Shown here piece by piece: positions 1 through 5,903 of a stretch of 17,876 bases of DNA. The notes below the pieces were generated by a model. That model was not told where the DNA came from and did not search any database. It saw nothing but the letters and a program-made list of their open reading frames with translations. The DNA comes from an uncultured Clostridia bacterium. Lineage in GTDB: Bacteria > Bacillota > Clostridia > TANB77 > CAG-508. Numbering within the stretch: position 1 is the stretch's first letter; each line of letters starts with the position of its first letter. Location of the stretch: positions 1-17,876 of the forward strand of contig CAKPQY010000003.1 of the NCBI GenBank assembly GCA_934179885.1, in the 5' to 3' direction. The translations under genes and the position numbers were made by a program.

Positions 1-2
1 AT

Positions 3-527
3 ATAAAATCATATTTGCCAGGAGTAAGAGAAAATGGTGGACAATACACACATGCAGCAGTATGGGTAATTATTGCAGAAGCATTACTTGGATTTGGTGA
101 TAAAGCAGCAGAATTATATAGAATGATAAACCCAATTGAACATTCTAGAACAAAAGATGCCGCAAACAAATATAAAGTAGAACCATATGTTATACCAGCA
201 GATATTTATGGAGCAAGTAATTTAGCAGGACGCGGTGGTTGGACTTGGTATACAGGCTCATCAAGTTGGTATTATAAAGCTGGAATTGAATTTATTTTAG
301 GACTTAAAATAAAAAACGGAGTTATGAGTATTGAACCTTGTATTCCTAGAGAATGGAAAGAATATAATATTAAATATAAATGGAAAAATAGTTTTTATAA
401 TATTGTTGTTAAAAATCCTAATGGGAAAAATTCAGGAGTGGAAGAAGTTTTATTAAATGGTGAAAAGGTTGAAAATGCAATAAAGTTGCAAGAAGATGGG
501 GCTTATAATGTGGAAATAAAAATGTGA
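3..527 (+). CDS. GH94 glycoside phosphorylase / cyclic beta-1,2-glucan synthase-type protein, C-terminal fragment (5' truncated)
   Basis: The reading frame is already open at base 3 and ends at TGA 525-527, so only the last ~174 residues are present; the TTG at 15 is internal, not a start. The fragment has the signature of the GH94 C-terminal part: RENGGQYTHAA near its start, then EPYV.PADIY, GRGGWTWYTGS, and a closing IEPCIPREW beta-sandwich segment. GRGGWTWYTGS followed by PCIP.EW is typical of the NdvB / cyclic beta-glucan synthase branch rather than short cellobiose phosphorylases. NdvB-type proteins are very large (over 2500 residues) and make or remodel beta-1,2-glucan, but the GT84 and membrane parts that would prove this lie outside the window. 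A free-standing GH94 phosphorylase remains possible. No clear terminator follows; the next promoter begins 8 bases after the stop. Confidence 0.85.
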   Translation: MKSYLPGVRENGGQYTHAAVWVIIAEALLGFGDKAAELYRMINPIEHSRTKDAANKYKVEPYVIPADIYGASNLAGRGGWTWYTGSSSWYYKAGIEFILGLKIKNGVMSIEPCIPREWKEYNIKYKWKNSFYNIVVKNPNGKNSGVEEVLLNGEKVENAIKLQEDGAYNVEIKM

Positions 528-534
528 AAAGTAC

Positions 535-563
535 TTGTATATTCCCAAAAATTGTGATATAAA
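535..563 (+). promoter_or_regulatory. Sigma-A-type promoter of the response-regulator gene
   Basis: The -35 is TTGTAT (535-540), followed by a 17-base spacer and a -10 of TATAAA (558-563). The spacer ends in TGA, giving an extended -10 (TGnTATAAA). An 8-base direct repeat, AAGCTATA at 565-572 and 581-588, lies around the expected start of transcription and could be an operator; that is inference only. Confidence 0.6.
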
Positions 564-604
564 TAAGCTATATAAAAATAAAGCTATAGAAAGGCGGAAT
601 TTTT

Positions 605-1354
605 GTGGAAGAAAATTTAGAAAAAGAAGTAAAAAAAGTATTAGTAGTAGATGATGAACAATCAATCATAGATGTACTAGTATATAATCTAAAAAAAGAA
701 GGATATGAAACATTAGAAGCAACAGACGGAATAACAGCAGTAAATATTGCCTTAGAGCAAAAACCAGATTTAATGTTGCTAGATATAATGTTGCCAAAAC
801 TAGATGGATTATCAGTATGCAAAAGAGTAAAAAATCATCTAAACATACCAATATTAATGCTAACAGCAAAAGATGCAGAAATAGATAAAATAGTAGGACT
901 AGAATTAGGGGCAGATGACTATATTACAAAGCCTTTCAGTGTGAGAGAATTGATGGCAAGAGTAAAAGCAAATCTAAGAAAGAATGAAATATCAAACATT
1001 TCAAAAGAACCTATAACAGATATAATTGAAACTGGTTCAAAGAAAGATAATATAATAAGAGTAAATGATTTAGAATTAGATTTAGATAGATTTGAAGTTA
1101 AAGTAAGAGGGGAAGTTATAGATTTAACTTTAAGAGAATTTGAAGTCCTAAAATTTTTGGCAATGCAACCAGCTCAAGTTGTAACAAGAGAAACATTACT
1201 TGAAAAAGTTTGGGGATATGAATATTATGGAGATATAAGAACAGTAGATGTTACAGTAAGAAGAATAAGAGAGAAAATAGAAAAGGATACTTCTTGTCCG
1301 AAAATATTAATTACAAAAAGAGGAGTTGGATATTATATAGCAACGAAAAAATAG
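605..1354 (+). CDS. OmpR/PhoB-family response regulator, WalR (YycF)-like
   Basis: A two-component DNA-binding regulator of 249 residues. The receiver domain is complete: acidic pair D16-D17, phosphoacceptor D60 in LLDIMLPKLDG, T87 in LTAKD and K109 in TKPF. A variable linker (~130-150) is followed by a winged-helix DNA-binding domain ending LITKRGVGYY. The effector stretch VWGYEYYGDIRTVDVTVRR and EIDKIVGLELGADDY closely resemble WalR/YycF, the essential cell-wall regulator of Firmicutes, though PhoP- and ResD-type regulators share much of this. The start is GTG at 605, with AGGCGG at 592-597. No histidine kinase, YycH or YycI gene follows, unlike the usual walRK operon, so it is an orphan here. 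The stop codon lies inside the terminator stem, so the transcript is probably monocistronic. Confidence 0.93.
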   Translation: MEENLEKEVKKVLVVDDEQSIIDVLVYNLKKEGYETLEATDGITAVNIALEQKPDLMLLDIMLPKLDGLSVCKRVKNHLNIPILMLTAKDAEIDKIVGLELGADDYITKPFSVRELMARVKANLRKNEISNISKEPITDIIETGSKKDNIIRVNDLELDLDRFEVKVRGEVIDLTLREFEVLKFLAMQPAQVVTRETLLEKVWGYEYYGDIRTVDVTVRRIREKIEKDTSCPKILITKRGVGYYIATKK

Positions 1355-1378
1355 AAAGAGAAATCTTTCTATTTTTTT
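1346..1378 (+). terminator. Rho-independent terminator of the response regulator
   Basis: A 13-bp perfect stem (1346-1358 with 1365-1377) around a 6-base loop, AGAAAT. The T-run 1372-1378 overlaps the descending arm. The stop codon 1352-1354 is inside the left arm. The stem is AT-rich, but its length and T-run are convincing. Confidence 0.7.
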
Positions 1379-1394
1379 GTTGAATTTTGTTGAA
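1375..1394 (+). repeat. Tandem 10-bp direct repeat upstream of ispH
   Basis: TTTTGTTGAA occurs twice back to back (1375-1384 and 1385-1394). The repeat period is one DNA helical turn and the pair ends about 28 bases before the ispH -10. OmpR/PhoB-family regulators often bind such direct repeats; that this is a binding site is inference. Confidence 0.45.
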
Positions 1395-1399
1395 AATTA

Positions 1400-1428
1400 T
1401 GATTAAATAAAAAAAATAATTGTATACT
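1400..1428 (+). promoter_or_regulatory. Probable ispH promoter (good -10, poor -35)
   Basis: TATACT at 1423-1428 is a good -10. At 17 bases upstream only TGATTA (1400-1405) is found, a poor -35. TTGAAA at 1390-1395 is a better hexamer but lies 27 bases away, too far to pair. A weak -35 would fit an activated promoter. Confidence 0.35.
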
Positions 1429-1448
1429 AGGAAAGGACAAAATTAATT

Positions 1449-2303
1449 ATGGAAATAATAGTAGGCAAAACATCAGGATTTTGCTATGGAGTAAAAAGAG
1501 CCGTAGAAGGAGCAGAAAATGAAATAAAAGAGACAAAAGGTTCAATATATTGTTTAGGAGAAATAGTACATAATAAACAAGTTATAAAAGAATTAGAAAA
1601 AAAAGGTATGACTTTTATTGAAAATATAGATGAAGCCAAAGGAAAAACAATAATAAGAGCGCATGGAATATCTAAAGAAATATATAAAGAAGCTGAACAA
1701 AGAAATATAAAATTAGAAGATTATACATGTCCAAATGTTTTGAAAATTCATAAAATAGCAGAAGAATATTCAAAAAAAGGATATTATATTTTCTTATGTG
1801 GAAGTAAAAATCATCCTGAAAATATAGGAACAATAAGTTATTGTAAAGAAAATTCATATATTATAGAAAAAGAAGATGATACAATAAAAGCACTAGAACA
1901 GCTAGAAAAATCAGAAATAAAGAAACTTTTAGTGATTTCACAAACTACATATAGTCTAGAAAAGTTTTATATAATAGAAGAAATAATTAAAAATGAATTG
2001 CCAAAAGATATAGAATTGGTAGTAAAAAATACAATATGCAAAGCAACAGAATTGAGACAAAAAGAAACAGAAGAAATTTCAAAAAAAGTTGATAGTATGA
2101 TTATAATTGGTGGAAAAAATAGTTCAAATACTAAAAAATTATATGAAATAGCATCCAAAAATTGTAATATGACAATTTGTATAGAGACAAAAGATGAGTT
2201 TAAAAAGGATTTATATAAGAATTCAAAGAAAATAGGAATTATGGCTGGAGCTTCAACTCCACAAAAAAGTATTGATGAAGTTATAAATATTTTAAACAAA
2301 TGA
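1449..2303 (+). CDS. ispH: 4-hydroxy-3-methylbut-2-enyl diphosphate reductase (IspH/LytB)
   Basis: The last enzyme of the MEP isoprenoid pathway, reducing HMBPP to IPP and DMAPP with an Fe-S cluster. At 284 residues it is a stand-alone IspH, without the C-terminal S1 domains that some clostridia fuse to it. The three cluster cysteines are present: C12 in SGFCYGVKRA, C94 in YTCP, and C197 in ICKATELRQ. So are the substrate-site elements GEIVHN, RAHG, NHPE (the catalytic Glu) and SQTTYS, plus the late GGKNSSNT and AGAST motifs. The start ATG at 1449 has AGGAAAGG about 12 bases upstream, slightly distant, but no better in-frame start exists and the N-terminus matches the family (MEIIVGKTSGFC). 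It is flanked by terminators on both sides, so it is probably transcribed alone. Confidence 0.97.
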   Translation: MEIIVGKTSGFCYGVKRAVEGAENEIKETKGSIYCLGEIVHNKQVIKELEKKGMTFIENIDEAKGKTIIRAHGISKEIYKEAEQRNIKLEDYTCPNVLKIHKIAEEYSKKGYYIFLCGSKNHPENIGTISYCKENSYIIEKEDDTIKALEQLEKSEIKKLLVISQTTYSLEKFYIIEEIIKNELPKDIELVVKNTICKATELRQKETEEISKKVDSMIIIGGKNSSNTKKLYEIASKNCNMTICIETKDEFKKDLYKNSKKIGIMAGASTPQKSIDEVINILNK

Positions 2304-2307
2304 TTTT

Positions 2308-2356
2308 AAATTGACTGCAAAATTCAAAAAATGTCGAATTTTGCGGTCGATTTTTT
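2308..2356 (+). terminator. Strong rho-independent terminator of ispH
   Basis: A 13-bp stem (2313-2325 with 2336-2348, one G-U pair) encloses a 10-base loop. AAATT/GATTT pairs extend it outward to 2308, and the T-run 2351-2356 follows. It starts 5 bases after the ispH stop. Confidence 0.85.
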
Positions 2357-2376
2357 AAGAAAAATTCAAAATTTTA

Positions 2377-2405
2377 TTGACATAGCAAAAATAAGAAGCT
2401 ATAAT
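2377..2405 (+). promoter_or_regulatory. Perfect-consensus sigma-A promoter
   Basis: TTGACA (2377-2382), a 17-base spacer, then TATAAT (2400-2405): an exact match to the sigma-A consensus at optimal spacing. Transcription should begin near 2412, about 180 bases before the Rpn-like ORF. The promoter may drive that gene or a small RNA in the leader. Confidence 0.8.
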
Positions 2406-2411
2406 CTAACT

Positions 2412-2590
2412 AAAATTTTTAATCAAATGTTTTTTAAATCAAAATTTAAGTAATTTTATAATTAGGTCTAATTAAAAATCCACACGAAAGAATATTATAA
2501 TGCTCATTAGTAGAAAAATAAATTTCTATTAATAAATATGTATTAAATAACTCTTTAAATTCAAAAATCGGAGGTGAAATCAGTAAAAAA
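2412..2590 (+). promoter_or_regulatory. Long structured leader of the Rpn-like gene
   Basis: About 180 bases of AT-rich sequence without an ORF. It holds a 16-base dyad, TAATTAG-GT-CTAATTA (2459-2474), and an 11-bp hairpin with one G-U pair (2506-2516 with 2523-2533, loop AATAAA). Neither is followed by a T-run, so they are not intrinsic terminators. No riboswitch class was recognised. The region ends in the ribosome binding site GGAGGTGA at 2570-2577. Confidence 0.4.
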
Positions 2591-3226
2591 ATGAATAGAA
2601 AATTTATATCAAACAGTAACTATGTTCTCAGAAAAGTCCTAAATACTGAGACTTGTTTAGAGATTCTAAAAGATTTTATAGAATCAATTTTAAATATCTC
2701 TATCAAAGATATAGAATTAAATTCGTACTTAGAAGAAAAAACAAAATACTTGCCCAAAGAAGAAAATTTTGGAATTGCAGATGTTAGAATAAGGACAAAT
2801 GAAAATGAAGAAATGAATATAGGAATACAATTTATAGATGGAATGTATATACAGACAAAAATGTTAATGTATTATGCACAAATCCATTTAAATCAATTAG
2901 AATATGACGAGAAGAGAGAATTTGCAAAAACAATAACAATAAATTTACTAGATTTTAAATATTTTTCATCACAAGGATATGATAAAGTGATAAGAATAAA
3001 ATCAAATGAAGGAAATATCAAATTGGAAGAATTAGAGATGTATGCAATAGAATTGCCTAAATTTACAATTAAAAATGTAAATGATATGACAAAAAAAGAA
3101 GAGTGGATTGCATATCTAAAAGAATGTGAAAATAAAGTACTAGAAAAAATAAAAAATAATAACAAAAATATAGCACTATTGGATGAACTGTTAGAAAAAT
3201 ATTGGCTTGAAGAAAAAATGGAATAA
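2591..3226 (+). CDS. Rpn / PD-(D/E)XK nuclease-family protein (transposase-like), possibly active-site degenerate
   Basis: A 211-residue protein resembling the PD-(D/E)XK family annotated as transposase or recombination-promoting nuclease (Rpn, PDDEXK_2 type). What shows this is the order of elements: an N-terminal helical segment (KVLNTETCLEILKDFIESIL), then FGIADVRIRT, a short turn, NIGIQFIDGMYIQTKMLMYY, and IHLNQLEYDE. In the family the core reads D...(I/V)E(I/M)Q followed by a helix with conserved Tyr and Lys. Here D64 and Q80 are present, but the position expected to be catalytic Glu (78) is Gly (codon GGA at 2822-2824, one transition from GAA). The protein may therefore be inactive or belong to a divergent subfamily. 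ATG 2591 is used, with GGAGGTGA 13 bases upstream, a rather long gap. The gene has its own promoter and terminator and no functional partner nearby. Confidence 0.75.
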   Translation: MNRKFISNSNYVLRKVLNTETCLEILKDFIESILNISIKDIELNSYLEEKTKYLPKEENFGIADVRIRTNENEEMNIGIQFIDGMYIQTKMLMYYAQIHLNQLEYDEKREFAKTITINLLDFKYFSSQGYDKVIRIKSNEGNIKLEELEMYAIELPKFTIKNVNDMTKKEEWIAYLKECENKVLEKIKNNNKNIALLDELLEKYWLEEKME

Positions 3227-3247
3227 GAGGGAACAAAGTCCCTCTTA
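3213..3247. terminator. Bidirectional hairpin between convergent genes
   Basis: A 9-bp perfect stem, TAAGAGGGA (3224-3232) with TCCCTCTTA (3239-3247), and loop ACAAAG. On the minus strand a 6-T run (complement of 3213-3218) follows it, so it serves the PBP gene best. On the plus strand no T-run follows. The stem begins with the stop codon of the Rpn-like gene. Confidence 0.6.
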
Positions 3248-3287
3248 AGATATATTCAATATTAGTTATTCAAAAAACAATAAAGTA

Positions 3288-5531
3288 TTATTTAAAAGTT
3301 ACTTTTACAACAGTACCGGCATCAACATTAGAACCTTTTGGAGGATCTTGATATACTACTGTACCAGAACCTTCAATACTAATATTTAAATTAGCATTTT
3401 TCAATTCTGCTGTTGCCTGATATTTACTCTTTCCTGTAAGATCAGGGACAGTTGCAGAAGTTCTTACATCTTGATCATACAACATTATTATAGAACCTTC
3501 AGATAAAGCCACACCTGGTTTTGGAACTTGGTCTACAACAACTGTACTATTTTTATCATTAGAAGTAGTAATTTTAGTCGTAAATACTTTTTCATTAAGA
3601 ATTTTTTCTGCTTCTGTAATTGTTTTATTTCTAATTTCAGGAACAGTAATTAAATCATCATCTTCTGCCACTTCTTCATCTGATGGAATACCTAAATAAG
3701 GTAAAATCTCAGTTAACATTTGAGAAACAACAGGTCCAGCAAGAGTACCACCTTGATGATTGCTCTTTGGAGGTTTATAAAGGTTAAGTAATAATACCAC
3801 TTGTGTGTCCTCAACAGGAGAAATAGCAACATAAGTAGCAACATAACCATCAATATCTTCTCTACCAGATCTTGGTTCAGAAGTACCAGTTTTTCCACCA
3901 ACAGTATAACCAGTTACAGCACCTCTTTTACCAGTACCATCTTCTACAACAGACTGCATCATTGATTTGACTTTTGCAGCAGTTTCTGAAGAAATAACTT
4001 GTCTAACTTCTTCAGTATCAATTGTTGTTACAGCACCAGTATCAGTATTTGTAATTGATTTAACAATTCTAGGTTTCATTAGAACACCATCATTTGCAAT
4101 TGCAGCTACAGCTGTAATCATTTGTATAGGTGTTATACTAAACCTTTGCCCAAAAGACATTGTAGCTCTTTCAACAGCGGTTACTTTACTTTCATCCCAA
4201 AAAGATGACTCTGCTTCTCCAGGTAAATTAATACCAGTTGTATCAAAGAAACCAAAAGACTTATAATATTTATATAAAGTTGAAGTACCTATTCTAGCTC
4301 CTAATTGTATAAGCGCAGGGTTACAAGAATTTTCTAAAGCTTCTCTTAAATTTTGAGAACCATGAGAACCATCAGTTTTCCAACAATTTATTCTCCTACC
4401 AGGAACCATTTCATATCCAGGACAATTAAAATCACCATCTACATCAGTATCGGTAATATCCTCTTCTAGAGCAACAGAAGCAGTAATTAACTTAAATACA
4501 GAACCAGGTTCATATAATTCAGAAACAACTTTATTAGACCACATTTTATAAATTGCATTTGCTTTACCTTCAGAATCTAATGAATCATAAGTTTTAGCAA
4601 CATACTCGTTAGGCGTAAATGGGTTATTTAAATCATAATCAGGATATGTTGCCATTGCTAATATATCACCTGTTTTAGGATCCATAACAATACAACTACC
4701 ACCATTTTCCACATTATTATCTGTAACAACTTGTTTTAAATACTTTTCAACAATAGTTTGAATATATAAATCAATTGTAAGAGTTAAATCACTACCGTTT
4801 TCAGCAGGAATATATGTTTCTTCAGTATTAGGAATTTCTGTCTGACTAGCACTTTTTGAACTTACAATTTTACCAGGAGTACCTTGTAAAACAGAATTCC
4901 ATTCAAATTCAATACCAGATAAACCTTGATTATCACTACCACAAGAACCTAAAACTTGTGCTAAAACAGTATCAGAAGGATAGTATCGTTTTGTATCTTC
5001 ATCAATATTTATACCAACAGATATATCATTTTTATCCATCCATGATTTTAATTGATCAACTTTATCTTGTTCAACTTTCTTAGCAATTGTTTCTACTTGA
5101 GAATCACTATTAACTTTTTCTAGAGTTTCCTCATAGTTTAATTCAAATATTTCAGAAAAAGCCTTAGCAACCATTTCTTTGTTTGAATCTTTTATCTTTT
5201 CAGGGTTAATAGTTATAGTATCAACAGAAGCACTTGTAGCAAGAGTTTTACCAGTCGAATCATATATTGATCCTCTTTTTGGACTAATGATTTGATTTAT
5301 AGATTGCTGATTATAAGCACATTCTTTTAAATATTCACCTTGTATAAATTGGAGAAAACCAATTCTTCCTAACAATAAAGCAAAAATGAGAATGACAATA
5401 ATAAATATTGTTTTTAATTTTTTTACATATATAAAATTTTGAGATTTAAAACTTTGATTTATTTCTGTTATCTTTTTATTTGTTTTCTTAGGTGTTTTTT
5501 TACCTTTTTTATTATCCAATTTTTTCACCAC
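3288..5531 (-). CDS. Class B penicillin-binding protein (FtsI/SpoVD type) with two PASTA domains
   Basis: A membrane-anchored peptidoglycan transpeptidase of 747 residues. A Lys-rich cytoplasmic tail (~1-40) precedes one membrane helix (~41-59), the PBP dimerisation domain (~70-230) with RGSIYDSTGK, and the transpeptidase domain (~265-605). All three active-site motifs are present: S344-x-x-K347 (SVFK), S402-C403-N404 (SCN) and K547-T-G549 (KTGTSEP). Two PASTA domains follow (~628-691 and ~692-747). It resembles FtsI/PbpB of division or SpoVD of the spore cortex; it lies outside an mra/dcw cluster, so the role is not decided. The frame opens with tandem GTG codons (5526-5531) behind a poor ribosome binding site. 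TTG at 5517-5519, preceded by GTGGTGA, is a reasonable alternative start. It is convergent with the Rpn-like gene and divergent from comM. Confidence 0.93.
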   Translation of the reverse strand: MVKKLDNKKGKKTPKKTNKKITEINQSFKSQNFIYVKKLKTIFIIVILIFALLLGRIGFLQFIQGEYLKECAYNQQSINQIISPKRGSIYDSTGKTLATSASVDTITINPEKIKDSNKEMVAKAFSEIFELNYEETLEKVNSDSQVETIAKKVEQDKVDQLKSWMDKNDISVGINIDEDTKRYYPSDTVLAQVLGSCGSDNQGLSGIEFEWNSVLQGTPGKIVSSKSASQTEIPNTEETYIPAENGSDLTLTIDLYIQTIVEKYLKQVVTDNNVENGGSCIVMDPKTGDILAMATYPDYDLNNPFTPNEYVAKTYDSLDSEGKANAIYKMWSNKVVSELYEPGSVFKLITASVALEEDITDTDVDGDFNCPGYEMVPGRRINCWKTDGSHGSQNLREALENSCNPALIQLGARIGTSTLYKYYKSFGFFDTTGINLPGEAESSFWDESKVTAVERATMSFGQRFSITPIQMITAVAAIANDGVLMKPRIVKSITNTDTGAVTTIDTEEVRQVISSETAAKVKSMMQSVVEDGTGKRGAVTGYTVGGKTGTSEPRSGREDIDGYVATYVAISPVEDTQVVLLLNLYKPPKSNHQGGTLAGPVVSQMLTEILPYLGIPSDEEVAEDDDLITVPEIRNKTITEAEKILNEKVFTTKITTSNDKNSTVVVDQVPKPGVALSEGSIIMLYDQDVRTSATVPDLTGKSKYQATAELKNANLNISIEGSGTVVYQDPPKGSNVDAGTVVKVTFK

Positions 5532-5559
5532 TCTTTTGTTTAAATAATTACAATAACAT

Positions 5560-5586
5560 TTTATATTAAAGAATACTAAAAATCAA
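5560..5586 (-). promoter_or_regulatory. Weak candidate promoter of the PBP gene
   Basis: On the minus strand TTGATT (5586-5581) and TATAAA (5565-5560) lie 15 bases apart, shorter than the optimum. No better pair was found between the palindromic element and the PBP start. The rest of 5532-5625 holds no gene. Confidence 0.3.
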
Positions 5587-5625
5587 TAAATTTATAAAAA
5601 AAGATTTTATGGACAAAAACTTTAA

Positions 5626-5872
5626 TTACAATTCACAGCTTTAAATTAATCCGTTAAAAGTTGATAGTATATAACTAAAATTATTTTTCCTCGGTTCAAT
5701 ACGAGCTCTAAAAAAATCTAAAATTGCGTGTTTGAGCCTCTCCGATTTTGCGCACCCTCAAACACGCAATTTAATATTTTTTAAGATGCTCTCCAATTAC
5801 ATTTGTCAAAATAATTTTATTTATATATTATCAAATTTTACCTACTATAAATAAGCTAACTGTGAATTGTAA
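5626..5872. repeat. 247-bp imperfect palindrome with perfect terminal inverted repeats (MITE-like element)
   Basis: The ends are exact inverted repeats: TTACAATTCACAG (5626-5638) and its complement (5860-5872). The arms pair along much of their length: 5653-5687 with 5808-5842 matches at 30 of 35 positions. The centre is a perfect 16-bp stem (5721-5736 with 5757-5772) enclosing a 20-base loop (5737-5756) that is clearly richer in G+C than the surroundings. It has no ORF. Non-coding DNA with terminal inverted repeats that folds on itself is typical of miniature inverted-repeat transposable elements. No target-site duplication was found, so mobility is inference. A promoter for comM lies in the right arm (5803-5831). 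Confidence 0.65.
5803..5831 (+). promoter_or_regulatory. Probable comM promoter inside the right arm of the palindrome
   Basis: TTGTCA (5803-5808), a 17-base spacer and TATTAT (5826-5831), each one mismatch from consensus. The left arm lacks the matching -35, so the promoter acts only towards comM. The transcript would start near 5838. Confidence 0.55.
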
Positions 5873-5903
5873 CAAATTTTAATAAAATTTTTAGAGGAGG
5901 AAA

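Noticed and set aside
565..588. AAGCTATA direct repeat as a WalR or PhoB-type operator
   Set aside because: The 16-base period does not match the 10-11-base spacing of this regulator family, and short AT-rich repeats are expected by chance here.
5626..5872. Palindrome interpreted as a bidirectional terminator
   Set aside because: The flanking genes are divergent, so no transcript would normally end here, and the structure is far longer than a terminator.
5626..5872. Palindrome interpreted as a full insertion sequence or a CRISPR unit
   Set aside because: No transposase ORF fits in 247 bases, and there are no regularly spaced direct repeats.
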